Positions 1-5,112 of a DNA stretch of 5,112 nt are shown in pieces. The DNA comes from Candidatus Culexmicrobium profundum (GTDB lineage: Archaea > Thermoproteota > Methanomethylicia > Culexarchaeales > Culexmicrobiaceae): assembly GCA_025061245.1 (NCBI GenBank), contig JANZKD010000128.1, positions 1-5,112 of the forward strand. The letters run 5' to 3'. The notes beneath the pieces are model-generated. The model had not been told where the DNA came from and ran no database searches. It worked only from the letters and a program-made list of their open reading frames with translations. The number at the start of each line of letters is the position of its first letter. Positions within the stretch are counted from its first letter, which is position 1. Both the position numbers and the translations under genes were made by a program.

Positions 1-584
1 CGAATCTTCTGCTTAGCCTCCTCTAAATCCCCAATATCCTCCCAAGTAACACGAGGAACACCACGAACAACAGCCTCCTCGCGAACAGGAGTCTCCTTAA
101 CCTGAATCTCAGTCTCAGGGGTAATATAAACATGCTGAGTAGGCTGAGTAGAAGTCACAATAAAACGCAACTCAGTTGTAAAAACAGGAATAATTATAAT
201 TTCACCCTTAGAAACAGGCTTACCCAAAAGCTGATGCTTAACATAATCAATAAAATCAGCTCCAAACCTAATCGGCTCAGTTGGAGCAATAACAATCTTA
301 GAAGCAGGAGAAACATCAACCCTCCTAACACGAACAAAATCTCCAACACCAGCACCAATACTCTCCCTAGTTATACCATCAATCCTAGCAATCCCCTCAC
401 CCTCATCCTCAAGATAAGCAGGCCAAACCTGACATACAGCAGAACCCTTAGGACCAATAACCTCAACAAAATCCCCAGGACTAATATTCAACCTCCTCAT
501 AACACTTCTCTCTAACCTAACAATCTTCCTACCAAAATCCCTAGTCTTAGCCTCAGCAACCCTAACCCTAACCTCACCACTCAT
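1..584 (-). CDS. cdc48: Cdc48/VAT-type AAA+ ATPase, N-terminal part (runs off left edge)
   Basis: Partial gene: 194 codons from ATG at 584, still open at base 1. The product is the archaeal Cdc48/p97 (VAT) unfoldase, which as a hexamer uses ATP to unfold proteins and hand them to the proteasome. Residues 1-90 look like the double-psi beta-barrel of the N domain (VRVAEAKTRDFGRKIVRL near the start, then GDFVEVIGPKG, then IARIDGITRESIGAGVGD). Residues 92-175 fit the second N subdomain. Residues 178-192 (RVTWEDIGDLEEAKQ) match the linker that opens the D1 ATPase domain; Walker A and B of D1 and all of D2 lie outside the window. The start is supported by GGGTGA six bases upstream. The gene is probably transcribed alone from 585-660, after a terminator behind its upstream neighbour. 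Codon use is extreme: of the first 40 codons 22 end in T, 16 in G, 2 in A and none in C. Family call is secure from the N domain and linker; the ATPase domains are inferred. Confidence 0.93.
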   Translation of the reverse strand, partial: MSGEVRVRVAEAKTRDFGRKIVRLERSVMRRLNISPGDFVEVIGPKGSAVCQVWPAYLEDEGEGIARIDGITRESIGAGVGDFVRVRRVDVSPASKIVIAPTEPIRFGADFIDYVKHQLLGKPVSKGEIIIIPVFTTELRFIVTSTQPTQHVYITPETEIQVKETPVREEAVVRGVPRVTWEDIGDLEEAKQKI

Positions 585-590
585 AACCAC

Positions 591-596
591 TCACCC
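591..596 (-). promoter_or_regulatory. Ribosome binding site of cdc48
   Basis: Minus-strand GGGTGA, complementary to the archaeal 16S rRNA 3' end, lies six bases before the ATG at 584. It supports that ATG as the start. Confidence 0.7.
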
Positions 597-633
597 AACA
601 TTAAATGCGATATTAATTAAAGGAATCTATCTA

Positions 634-645
634 ATTAATTTTAAG
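634..645 (-). promoter_or_regulatory. Possible TATA box for cdc48
   Basis: Minus-strand CTTAAAATTAAT is an AT-rich TATA-like stretch. A start site about 26 bases downstream would fall near 610-615 and give a leader of roughly 25-30 bases containing the GGGTGA site. The whole intergenic region is AT-rich, so another box (for example near 611-620) is possible. Confidence 0.35.
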
Positions 646-660
646 TCAACGCTAATAGAT

Positions 661-675
661 GAAAACTAAAAAATA
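661..675 (-). terminator. T-tract terminator after the membrane-protein gene
   Basis: On the minus strand, about 27 bases past the TAG stop at 702-704, the sequence reads TATTTTTTAGTTTTC. Archaeal RNA polymerase stops at such U-rich tracts without needing a hairpin. It separates the membrane-protein gene from cdc48. Confidence 0.55.
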
Positions 676-701
676 CGAGAGAAATCAATTAATGTAGTTA
701 C

Positions 702-1220
702 CTATTTCCCTTTAACTTTTCCGCCTTCCCCTTCTCCAGCTTCTTCAAGTGATTCTCCCTCAACCTTTTCTTCAACTTCCTTAGCTTCCTCCTCTTTACG
801 CCTTATAATCTTTGAAACACGCTCCAGGATACGCATTACCCTCATTGGCTCAGGAGTATATAGCATGAATAGTTCTCGCCTACCTTTAAAGACGGAAACA
901 AACTTTCTCTCCTCATTTGCTACAAATCTATATTCAGGGTAAATAGGTATTGTTCTACCTTTAAAGTCAATGATTCCATCATCAGTTATCTTATATGCTG
1001 CAACTGAAGGTATAAAGACTGGTGGCAGAATCATCATTAACACAAATAGAACTATTAGTGAAAGCTCTAATATAAAGAAGTATAGAACCATTACAATTCC
1101 AAAGTAGAGAGCTATGAAGCCAATAGTCCTCAGGTATCTTTTAGTCTTATCAGCATCCTTTAAGTTTGTTGCATCTACCTCATAAAAGATTTGAAATTCT
1201 GACAGCACAATACACCTCAT
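702..1220 (-). CDS. Two-helix membrane protein with small cytoplasmic domain and Glu-rich tail
   Basis: A 172-residue protein I cannot assign to a named family. After a 30-residue polar N terminus, two hydrophobic helices lie at about 33-51 and 53-75 with only a short turn between them (LEL), so both ends should face the same side, probably the cytoplasm. Residues 76-140 look like a compact beta-rich domain closed by a helix (YKITDDGIIDFKGRTI, a strand at RKFVSVFKGRRELFML, then EPMRVMRILERVSKII). This layout recalls membrane-anchored PH-like domains and some archaeal DUF families, but that is a guess from shape only. Residues 141-172 are a charged, Glu/Lys/Gly-rich disordered tail. The ATG at 1220 lies about 25 bases after a TATA-like box, so the message could be leaderless; a GTG at 1208 with GAGGTG before it is an alternative start and would remove four residues. 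It lies 33 bases after the PP-loop gene. Third-position base use is balanced, unlike the PP-loop gene and cdc48 on either side. Confidence 0.8.
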   Translation of the reverse strand: MRCIVLSEFQIFYEVDATNLKDADKTKRYLRTIGFIALYFGIVMVLYFFILELSLIVLFVLMMILPPVFIPSVAAYKITDDGIIDFKGRTIPIYPEYRFVANEERKFVSVFKGRRELFMLYTPEPMRVMRILERVSKIIRRKEEEAKEVEEKVEGESLEEAGEGEGGKVKGK

Positions 1221-1240
1221 AAAAATTTCTACTTTAAACT

Positions 1241-1250
1241 TATTTATATT
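1241..1250 (-). promoter_or_regulatory. TATA box of the membrane-protein gene
   Basis: Minus-strand AATATAAATA is a good archaeal TATA box, in the 33-base gap after the PP-loop gene. Its centre is about 25 bases before the ATG at 1220, so transcription would start at or beside that codon. This implies a leaderless or very short-leader message and separate control from the upstream gene. Confidence 0.6.
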
Positions 1251-1253
1251 CTC

Positions 1254-2519
1254 CTAAAATTGAGGTATTTGAATACTCTTTTCACGCATAATAGCCCTCT
1301 CCCAACTTCTAAGGGAAGGGCAAATAAAGCATCCAATACGATAAAAACCATAATAATACAACTTGTTTAAGGGTAAATCATTATAAATTAAATATAATTG
1401 AGAGAGCCATGTCGGCCACATCTTCATTGGGGCAAGTTGAAGCACAAATTCATGCCTCCTTACAGGAGGCCTTAAACTTCGAAGCCTAGACTCCACATCT
1501 CTATCCCCTACAATAACAATTGGATTATCTGAAATCTTCTTAATCCGATTATATAAAGCCTCAATCTTTAAACGAGTACACCACCTATTATCAAAAGTAG
1601 GTAACCCTCTAACCTTCAATTCCTTATCAATAGGAGCATACTCAACTTCAACGTTTACTCCAAGTCTACTTGAAATCTCATCAATATATTCTCGTGTTTC
1701 ATTAAATTCAAGACCAGTATCAACAAATATTGGAACAACATTTTTCCTAAAAGCTTTAAGAGCCAAAACCAATGCACATGTACTATCCTTACCGCCACTC
1801 CAAGGAACAATAATATCCCCCATACCCTTAAACTGACTCAAAAAACTAAGAGAAATCCTCTCATACATCTCAATGACATTAACATTACTCGTTAATATTG
1901 AATTTAAATTCAAATCCACATATTTGTCAGATAAACGATTAACATAAAAATCTTCACCAACACTCAGAATCTTCAATTCAGCAATCTTAAAAACGCCAGA
2001 ATAAATATGATGCAAACCAGAATAATCACGAATAATTAAGGGGTAACTCCCAATCCTACCAATTCTAGGCTCAAGCAACTTTAAAAAACCACTAAAACCA
2101 ATGAAAACATCTATGGCAGGTATATGGGAAGAGAAGATAATTTCCTCAGCACTCTTACTAAAGAAGTAAGATTCATTGTTCCAACCAACAATATTCCTAA
2201 TTTTAGCTCTACCATACTCGAAACTTAATGCTATTTCCAGTAATCTCGCATTCCTAACCTTACTTTTATCAACAACAAAAAATGAAACATTATCAGAAAA
2301 CAACTTGTCAAGAGCCATTAAATGTCTTTCATTCCTACCTAACAAAATAATGAAAAACGATTTATCATCAATAATAGAAGATAAAATATCAAAAACTTTA
2401 TCACTAGACGTCATCCCCTTAAAGGTATGAATCTTAATATTCCAACCATTAAAAAAGCGACTCAAAGCAGCCTTAACAGCGTCAGCATCCCTCTTCGCCT
2501 TAACAATTAAATTAAACAT
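1254..2519 (-). CDS. PAPS reductase-superfamily PP-loop protein with unassigned N-terminal half
   Basis: A 421-residue protein. Residues 235-401 form a PP-loop ATP-pyrophosphatase domain of the PAPS reductase (CysH-like) superfamily: the nucleotide loop SGGKDS at 241-246 after a beta strand (DIIVPW), IFVDTGLEFNETREYI at 264-279, WCTRLKIEALY at 313-323, GDRDVESRLRSLR at 338-350, and RIGCFICPSLRSWE at 394-407. Cys314, Cys397 and Cys400 resemble the cysteines that bind a metal or Fe-S cluster in several relatives. Family enzymes adenylate or reduce a substrate, often for sulfur transfer; this substrate is unknown. Residues 1-230 match nothing I recognise. There is no N-terminal rubredoxin-like CxxC pair such as many archaeal relatives carry; instead there are alternating hydrophobic strands (FFIILLG, SFFVVDK) and a GYPL-like segment near 157-175. 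The ATG at 2519 is supported by GGAG seven bases upstream. It follows the winged-helix gene by 42 bases and may share its transcript. True PAPS reduction is possible, but tRNA or cofactor thiolation is equally open. Confidence 0.88.
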   Translation of the reverse strand: MFNLIVKAKRDADAVKAALSRFFNGWNIKIHTFKGMTSSDKVFDILSSIIDDKSFFIILLGRNERHLMALDKLFSDNVSFFVVDKSKVRNARLLEIALSFEYGRAKIRNIVGWNNESYFFSKSAEEIIFSSHIPAIDVFIGFSGFLKLLEPRIGRIGSYPLIIRDYSGLHHIYSGVFKIAELKILSVGEDFYVNRLSDKYVDLNLNSILTSNVNVIEMYERISLSFLSQFKGMGDIIVPWSGGKDSTCALVLALKAFRKNVVPIFVDTGLEFNETREYIDEISSRLGVNVEVEYAPIDKELKVRGLPTFDNRWCTRLKIEALYNRIKKISDNPIVIVGDRDVESRLRSLRPPVRRHEFVLQLAPMKMWPTWLSQLYLIYNDLPLNKLYYYGFYRIGCFICPSLRSWERAIMREKSIQIPQF

Positions 2520-2526
2520 AAATTAT

Positions 2527-2530
2527 CTCC
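2527..2530 (-). promoter_or_regulatory. Ribosome binding site of the PP-loop gene
   Basis: Minus-strand GGAG (within GGAGAT) sits seven bases before the ATG at 2519 and fixes that start. Confidence 0.65.
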
Positions 2531-2535
2531 AGACT

Positions 2536-2556
2536 ATAAAATAAAAATAAGAGAAA
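2536..2556 (-). terminator. T-rich tract after the winged-helix gene
   Basis: Just past the TAA at 2562-2564 the minus strand is T-rich (TCTTATTTTTATTTTATAG). It could end or weaken transcription before the PP-loop gene. If it did so fully, that gene would need a promoter inside the winged-helix gene, because a TATA box here would put the start site after its ATG. Partial read-through is the simpler view. Confidence 0.3.
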
Positions 2557-2561
2557 TTAAA

Positions 2562-2918
2562 TTAACGATTAAGCTCTCTATTTCCAATGATATATTCAAT
2601 TAATGTCTGTCCAGCTTTTGAAAGCTTGAAGGGTACATTTTTCCTATCAATAGAACCACCACTTAATAATCCAAGGTCTCTAAGAAGTCTCAAATTCCAC
2701 TTTACAGTGGATTCTGGAATACCAGTTTTTAAAGCAATCTTTTTAGCCAGTGCAGTCAGAGTTATAGAGTCATCTGCATTAAAATATGCCTCCACTAGAA
2801 TCTGCTTTTGCCTCCTCGTAAGCTTTATTAAGGCAAATTTAATGAAAGCATTCTTCCAATACTCTTGATTTTTACGCGTAATATTGTTTGAGAAGTTACT
2901 TTGAGCTTTCTGCCACAC
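2562..2918 (-). CDS. Small winged-helix DNA-binding protein
   Basis: A 118-residue, basic protein. Residues 33-85 form a helix-turn-helix: LTRRQKQILVEAYF (helix 1), LTALAKKIALKTG (helix 2), then PESTVKWNLRLLRDLGLL (recognition helix and the helix before the wing). Residues 86-110 (GGSIDRKNVPFKLSKAGQTL) fit a beta wing and a C-terminal helix. It has no ligand domain, so it probably acts as a small dimeric transcription factor; its targets are unknown, and autoregulation or control of neighbouring genes is only a guess. The start is uncertain. GTG at 2918 is the only usable start in this frame before the in-frame TAG at 2963-2961, yet it has no ribosome binding site. The real signal lies upstream at 2979-2974, in front of a different frame that ends five bases before the GTG. 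The protein may therefore be made by re-initiation, or be longer through a frameshift. It sits 86 bases after the GlmU-like gene with no terminator between. Confidence 0.8.
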   Translation of the reverse strand: MWQKAQSNFSNNITRKNQEYWKNAFIKFALIKLTRRQKQILVEAYFNADDSITLTALAKKIALKTGIPESTVKWNLRLLRDLGLLSGGSIDRKNVPFKLSKAGQTLIEYIIGNRELNR

Positions 2919-2923
2919 TTGTA

Positions 2924-2968
2924 TTAACTTGAAGGCAATTCCCGCACAGAGCCCCCAGACCTACGCAT
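2924..2968 (-). CDS. 14-codon leader reading frame before the winged-helix gene
   Basis: ATG at 2968 opens a 14-codon frame (MRRSGGSVRELPSS) that ends with TAA at 2926-2924, five bases before the GTG of the winged-helix gene. AGGTGA lies five bases before its ATG, the same site and spacing as at the GlmU-like gene, so ribosomes should start here. It may be a leader peptide that couples translation to the next gene. Alternatively it is the true N terminus: one extra G in the G5 run at 2952-2956 would join it to the winged-helix frame and give a protein of about 134 residues. The peptide is very basic and serine-rich and resembles nothing I know. The stretch is GC-rich (19 of 26 bases at 2941-2966). 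Confidence 0.45.
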   Translation of the reverse strand: MRRSGGSVRELPSS

Positions 2969-2973
2969 CTAAA

Positions 2974-2979
2974 TCACCT
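2974..2979 (-). promoter_or_regulatory. Ribosome binding site in front of the leader frame
   Basis: Minus-strand AGGTGA, five bases before ATG 2968. It is the only clear ribosome binding site between the GlmU-like and winged-helix genes and does not point at the winged-helix GTG. Confidence 0.6.
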
Positions 2980-3004
2980 ACCAAACTAGAAGACGTAAAC
3001 TCAA

Positions 3005-4315
3005 TTAAACCTTACGGAAAGAAAAAACACCCTTCTTAACCCCAAATTCACTACGCTCCTCACTTGTTAATTCAAATATCTTTCTCATCAACTCTACCTC
3101 AACATCACTAGGTTTTCTACCCCGCCTCTCATACATTCTAGTCATAGTTCTAATCGCAGAATCAAAATTTAATTCAACTGGTTTAATCCCTAAACTTTTA
3201 GCATAAATTGTAAAGGAGGGAACATTTTCAAATACAATTCCATGTAGATGAGAGGAAACACCAATGAGCTTACCAGTATATATTTGGCATCCAATCGAAG
3301 TTTTAACATGATCACCAATAAAGCATCCAACCTTAATTTTTCCAGTATTAACTTCTTTACCTTTAATTTCCATTTTAACTGGACCATAAGTGTTTTTTAA
3401 GTCTGAATTAGCTGTAAGGGCACCAATGTTAACCCATTCACCAATATATGAATGCCCCATAAATCCGGCATGATACATATTCGAGAAGCCGTGAAAGATT
3501 GATGATTCAATTTCACTTCCAATCCTACAAGTCTCACCAATACTGCAATCACTTCTAATTCTAGCACCACTCACAATTCGGGTATTTCTTCCAATATAGC
3601 ATGGACCGTGAATACTTGATGGACCATGAACTTCAACGTTCCTATCAATATAGATAGGTCCACCTCTAACATCAATATTAACGTTACCTTCAATGGTAAC
3701 ATTCTCTTCAACATGAAGATTCCTAATATCGCCATAAATCACTACTCTACTATCAATTTCACCTAAAATTTCAGGCTTCTCAACAATTAAATTGAAATCA
3801 TACTTTAAAAGAACATGATTAAAATCAATTAAATCCCAGAGATTACAAATTAAGGATAAACCATTCACCTCAACAATATTCAAATCATCCTTAAACTCTA
3901 AGAAATCTCGAATTCCAATTAAACCTCCAGCCCTACCATGTAGAATGTTTTTTGCAGATTCCATACTTAAGAAGGCTGCCACAACACAGTTACTCTGAAT
4001 AAAAATAGTATTCTTAGCCTCCAATAACCTCTCAAAAAGAGTGCTGAACTTATCATCAAGTACAAGTCTACCGTTAATTAAAATTAAATCATCATCAAGA
4101 TTATCAATAGAATTAACAATCATATCACCATGCCTAAATGCTTCAATCCCTCCCAAGTAATCTCGAACATATAGGAAAACTCGGTGATGAGGAATTCTCC
4201 TTACAGCTCTATCCAAAAAACTAAGCATTCCACATCTCAACTCGAAGACAGGTCTAGTATATGTTAGGGGCTTGAAATTCGCAGAAAGTTCATCTTCAAA
4301 CAACATTAAATTCAT
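3005..4315 (-). CDS. GlmU-like sugar-phosphate nucleotidyltransferase / left-handed beta-helix acyltransferase
   Basis: A 436-residue, two-domain protein of the alternative GlmU-like type (putative UDP-GlcNAc diphosphorylase/glucosamine-1-phosphate acetyltransferase), known in Bacteroidetes and archaea. Residues 3-30 (FEDELSANFKPLTYTRPVFE, then LRCGM) are its hallmark and replace the usual GxGTRM nucleotide loop. Residues 1-180 are the nucleotidyltransferase-like domain. Residues 187-360 are hexapeptide repeats of a left-handed beta-helix (GDIRNLHVEENVTIEGNVNI, later YIGRNTRI, CSIGETCRI). HAGFMGHSYIGEWVNIGAL at 282-300, then SDLKNTYG at 304-311, is the acyltransferase signature, with His282 and His288 as candidate catalytic residues. 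A helical, charged tail spans 379-436. The likely role is making an activated amino sugar for surface glycans; the exact sugar is unknown and one half could be inactive. The ATG at 4315 is chosen over a TTG at 4333 because AGGTGA lies five bases before the ATG; a start at 4333 would place that site inside the gene. Confidence 0.88.
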   Translation of the reverse strand: MNLMLFEDELSANFKPLTYTRPVFELRCGMLSFLDRAVRRIPHHRVFLYVRDYLGGIEAFRHGDMIVNSIDNLDDDLILINGRLVLDDKFSTLFERLLEAKNTIFIQSNCVVAAFLSMESAKNILHGRAGGLIGIRDFLEFKDDLNIVEVNGLSLICNLWDLIDFNHVLLKYDFNLIVEKPEILGEIDSRVVIYGDIRNLHVEENVTIEGNVNIDVRGGPIYIDRNVEVHGPSSIHGPCYIGRNTRIVSGARIRSDCSIGETCRIGSEIESSIFHGFSNMYHAGFMGHSYIGEWVNIGALTANSDLKNTYGPVKMEIKGKEVNTGKIKVGCFIGDHVKTSIGCQIYTGKLIGVSSHLHGIVFENVPSFTIYAKSLGIKPVELNFDSAIRTMTRMYERRGRKPSDVEVELMRKIFELTSEERSEFGVKKGVFSFRKV

Positions 4316-4320
4316 ACAAC

Positions 4321-4326
4321 TCACCT
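4321..4326 (-). promoter_or_regulatory. Ribosome binding site of the GlmU-like gene
   Basis: Minus-strand AGGTGA (within AAGGTGAG), five bases before ATG 4315. It decides for that start against TTG 4333. Confidence 0.7.
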
Positions 4327-4341
4327 TCAACAATACTTAAG

Positions 4342-4355
4342 CATAATTAATTATG
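4342..4355. promoter_or_regulatory. 14-bp perfect palindrome in the divergent region
   Basis: CATAATTAATTATG is its own reverse complement. It lies 27 bases before the GlmU-like start, between the likely TATA box and the ribosome binding site, a fitting place for a repressor operator. In AT-rich DNA a palindrome of this length can arise by chance, so an operator role is only a suggestion. Confidence 0.3.
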
Positions 4356-4365
4356 ATTAAATTAA
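4356..4365 (-). promoter_or_regulatory. Possible TATA box for the GlmU-like gene
   Basis: Minus-strand TTAATTTAAT preceded by the purine-rich GAAAAG, which could serve as a BRE. A start site about 25 bases on would fall near 4335 and leave a leader of about 20 bases that includes the AGGTGA site. Confidence 0.4.
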
Positions 4366-4398
4366 CTTTTCTCCCTTCCCATAACAATCAAGTTCACC

Positions 4399-4428
4399 AA
4401 TATATTTTTCATTAAAATCATATTATAT
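4399..4428 (+). promoter_or_regulatory. TATA-like boxes for the PfkB-family gene
   Basis: Two candidates: AATATATTTTT at 4399-4409 and TATTATAT at 4421-4428. The first would give a leader of about 30 bases carrying the ribosome binding site and fits better; the second would start transcription at about 4450 and cut into that site. Confidence 0.45.
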
Positions 4429-4448
4429 TCACTTACAAGAAAATGAGT

Positions 4449-4452
4449 GGAG
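4449..4452 (+). promoter_or_regulatory. Ribosome binding site of the PfkB-family gene
   Basis: GGAG (in GAGTGGAG), six bases before ATG 4459, supports that start. An ATG at 4443 overlaps this site and opens another, short frame. Confidence 0.6.
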
Positions 4453-4458
4453 AAAACA

Positions 4459-5112
4459 ATGCTGGGACACCTAGTCTTCATAGGCCACATATCAATGGAT
4501 CACGTAGTAAATATTAATGGAGAAAGAGAACAACCAGGAGGAGCAGCTCTCTATGCTGCAATGGCAGCAAGAACACTATTCCCAGATGTAAGAATAGTAT
4601 CAGCAATTGGTCAAGATTATAAGTACACAGAAATACTCAACCTATTCAAATACAAGGAGATAAAGGTTGTTAATACGCCATCAACAAGCTTTACAATAAG
4701 ATACGATGAAAACTGGAAGGCACAATATATTAAGGCAAATATCGGTGCAGGAGCGCAAATTAAATCAAACAGCATACCTATAAACTGGATAACATCTAAA
4801 GCAACCATCCACATATGTCCAATGCGGCCATTAAAAGTGGAAAAAATAATTGACAGGATAAGGAAAATATCACCTAAAACAATGATCTCTGTCAACACTT
4901 GGGAAGGATATATGGATACAAAGGTTGAAAGAGAAGTCCTAAAAAGAATAGCCTCAAAGGTAGATGTATTCATATTAAATGAAGGGGAAATTAAAAAATT
5001 AACACAAACAAATTCATTATCACTAGCAATAACATTACTAAAATGTAAGCTACTTGTAGTCACTCTGGGATCATTAGGAGCCATAATAAGTAGTAGCAAC
5101 ACGGTAACAATG
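4459..5112 (+). CDS. PfkB/ribokinase-family carbohydrate or nucleoside kinase (runs off right edge)
   Basis: Partial gene: 218 codons from ATG 4459, open at the window's end. The family transfers phosphate from ATP to a sugar or nucleoside hydroxyl in the cytoplasm. Visible marks: the first strand LVFIGHISMDHVVN (5-18); QPGGAALYAAMAART (25-39), the substrate-side GG motif, with Tyr where many members have Asn; VRIVSAIGQDY (44-54); a lid-like segment around 75-95; NEGEIKKL (174-181), matching the N-x-x-E motif for Mg/phosphate; and VVTLGSLGAII (200-210), the strand before the nucleotide site. The GAGD catalytic-base motif lies beyond the edge. The lid region is short and irregular, so the substrate cannot be told. 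It is transcribed divergently from the GlmU-like gene across about 140 bases, which suggests shared control of sugar metabolism. Codon use is A-rich: of the first 40 codons 22 end in A, 7 in C, 7 in T and 4 in G, the mirror image of the leftward genes. Confidence 0.87.
   Translation, partial: MLGHLVFIGHISMDHVVNINGEREQPGGAALYAAMAARTLFPDVRIVSAIGQDYKYTEILNLFKYKEIKVVNTPSTSFTIRYDENWKAQYIKANIGAGAQIKSNSIPINWITSKATIHICPMRPLKVEKIIDRIRKISPKTMISVNTWEGYMDTKVEREVLKRIASKVDVFILNEGEIKKLTQTNSLSLAITLLKCKLLVVTLGSLGAIISSSNTVTM

Noticed and set aside
132..515. Plus-strand open frame of 127 codons inside cdc48
   Set aside because: It is antisense to the clear Cdc48 N domain. Its Asn/Thr/Ser/Pro/Leu-rich product is what the complement of T- and G-ended codons gives, and it has no domain.
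2176..2868. Two plus-strand open frames (2176-2430 and 2587-2868)
   Set aside because: Both lie opposite recognised protein domains (PP-loop protein and winged-helix protein) and have no ribosome binding site or motif.
2961..2963. TAG read through as pyrrolysine to extend the winged-helix protein
   Set aside because: No pyrrolysine genes are in view, and the leader frame with its own AGGTGA site explains the region more simply.
2911..2970. GC-rich stretch as a tRNA, C/D-box or other structured RNA
   Set aside because: No tRNA arms or T-loop, no RUGAUGA/CUGA boxes, and only a 4-bp TGCC/GGCA pairing with a 19-base loop. The minus strand has G runs but no matching C runs for a strong stem.
3190..3387. 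Minus-strand 65-codon frame inside the GlmU-like gene
   Set aside because: It is a shifted reading of the beta-helix repeats; the Lys/Leu repeats are an artefact of the repeat codons.
4443..4517. 24-codon frame from ATG 4443 overlapping the kinase start
   Set aside because: It has no ribosome binding site, overlaps the GGAG of the kinase gene, and has no recognisable product.
4617..5102. Minus-strand open frame of 161 codons inside the kinase gene
   Set aside because: It is antisense to the PfkB-family gene, whose motifs run through the whole region. Its hydrophobic look comes from reverse-reading A-rich codons.

Overview
The window reads as a piece of an archaeal chromosome. The evidence is the N-terminal domain of a Cdc48/VAT-type AAA+ ATPase, a GlmU-like protein of the alternative (non-GxG) type, AT-rich TATA-like boxes instead of bacterial -35/-10 promoters, GGTGA/GGAG-type ribosome binding sites, and low GC. 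A thermophilic lineage of the TACK/Thermoproteota kind would fit, but nothing here fixes the phylum. No tRNA, rRNA, CRISPR array, insertion sequence or integrase was seen, and no stretch over 300 bases lacks a gene.

Layout: five genes run leftward on the minus strand and one runs rightward from a divergent intergenic region at about 4316-4458. Leftward from that region are a GlmU-like nucleotidyltransferase/left-handed beta-helix acyltransferase (4315 to 3005), a small winged-helix protein (2918 to 2562) preceded by a 14-codon leader reading frame (2968 to 2924), a PAPS-reductase-superfamily PP-loop protein with an unrecognised N-terminal half (2519 to 1254), a two-helix membrane protein with a small cytoplasmic domain and a Glu-rich tail (1220 to 702), and the first 194 codons of cdc48 (584 to beyond the left edge). 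Rightward is the first 218 codons of a PfkB/ribokinase-family kinase (4459 to beyond the right edge).

The first three leftward genes may be one transcript: no T-rich stop follows the GlmU-like gene, and the next gaps are 86 and 42 bases, although a T-rich tract follows the winged-helix gene. The membrane-protein gene probably has its own promoter (a TATA box about 25 bases before its start). It is followed by a good T-tract terminator, and cdc48 then has its own leader and ribosome binding site. GlmU-like and PfkB proteins both point to sugar or sugar-nucleotide metabolism on either side of a shared control region. The PP-loop enzyme probably activates a substrate with ATP for sulfur or related chemistry, but its target cannot be read from sequence.

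The points most worth a second look are the winged-helix gene's leader (a strongly signalled start that ends five bases before the gene, with a G5 run that could hide a frameshift), the novel N-terminal half of the PP-loop protein, and a mirror-image third-codon-position bias that two of the minus-strand genes do not share.
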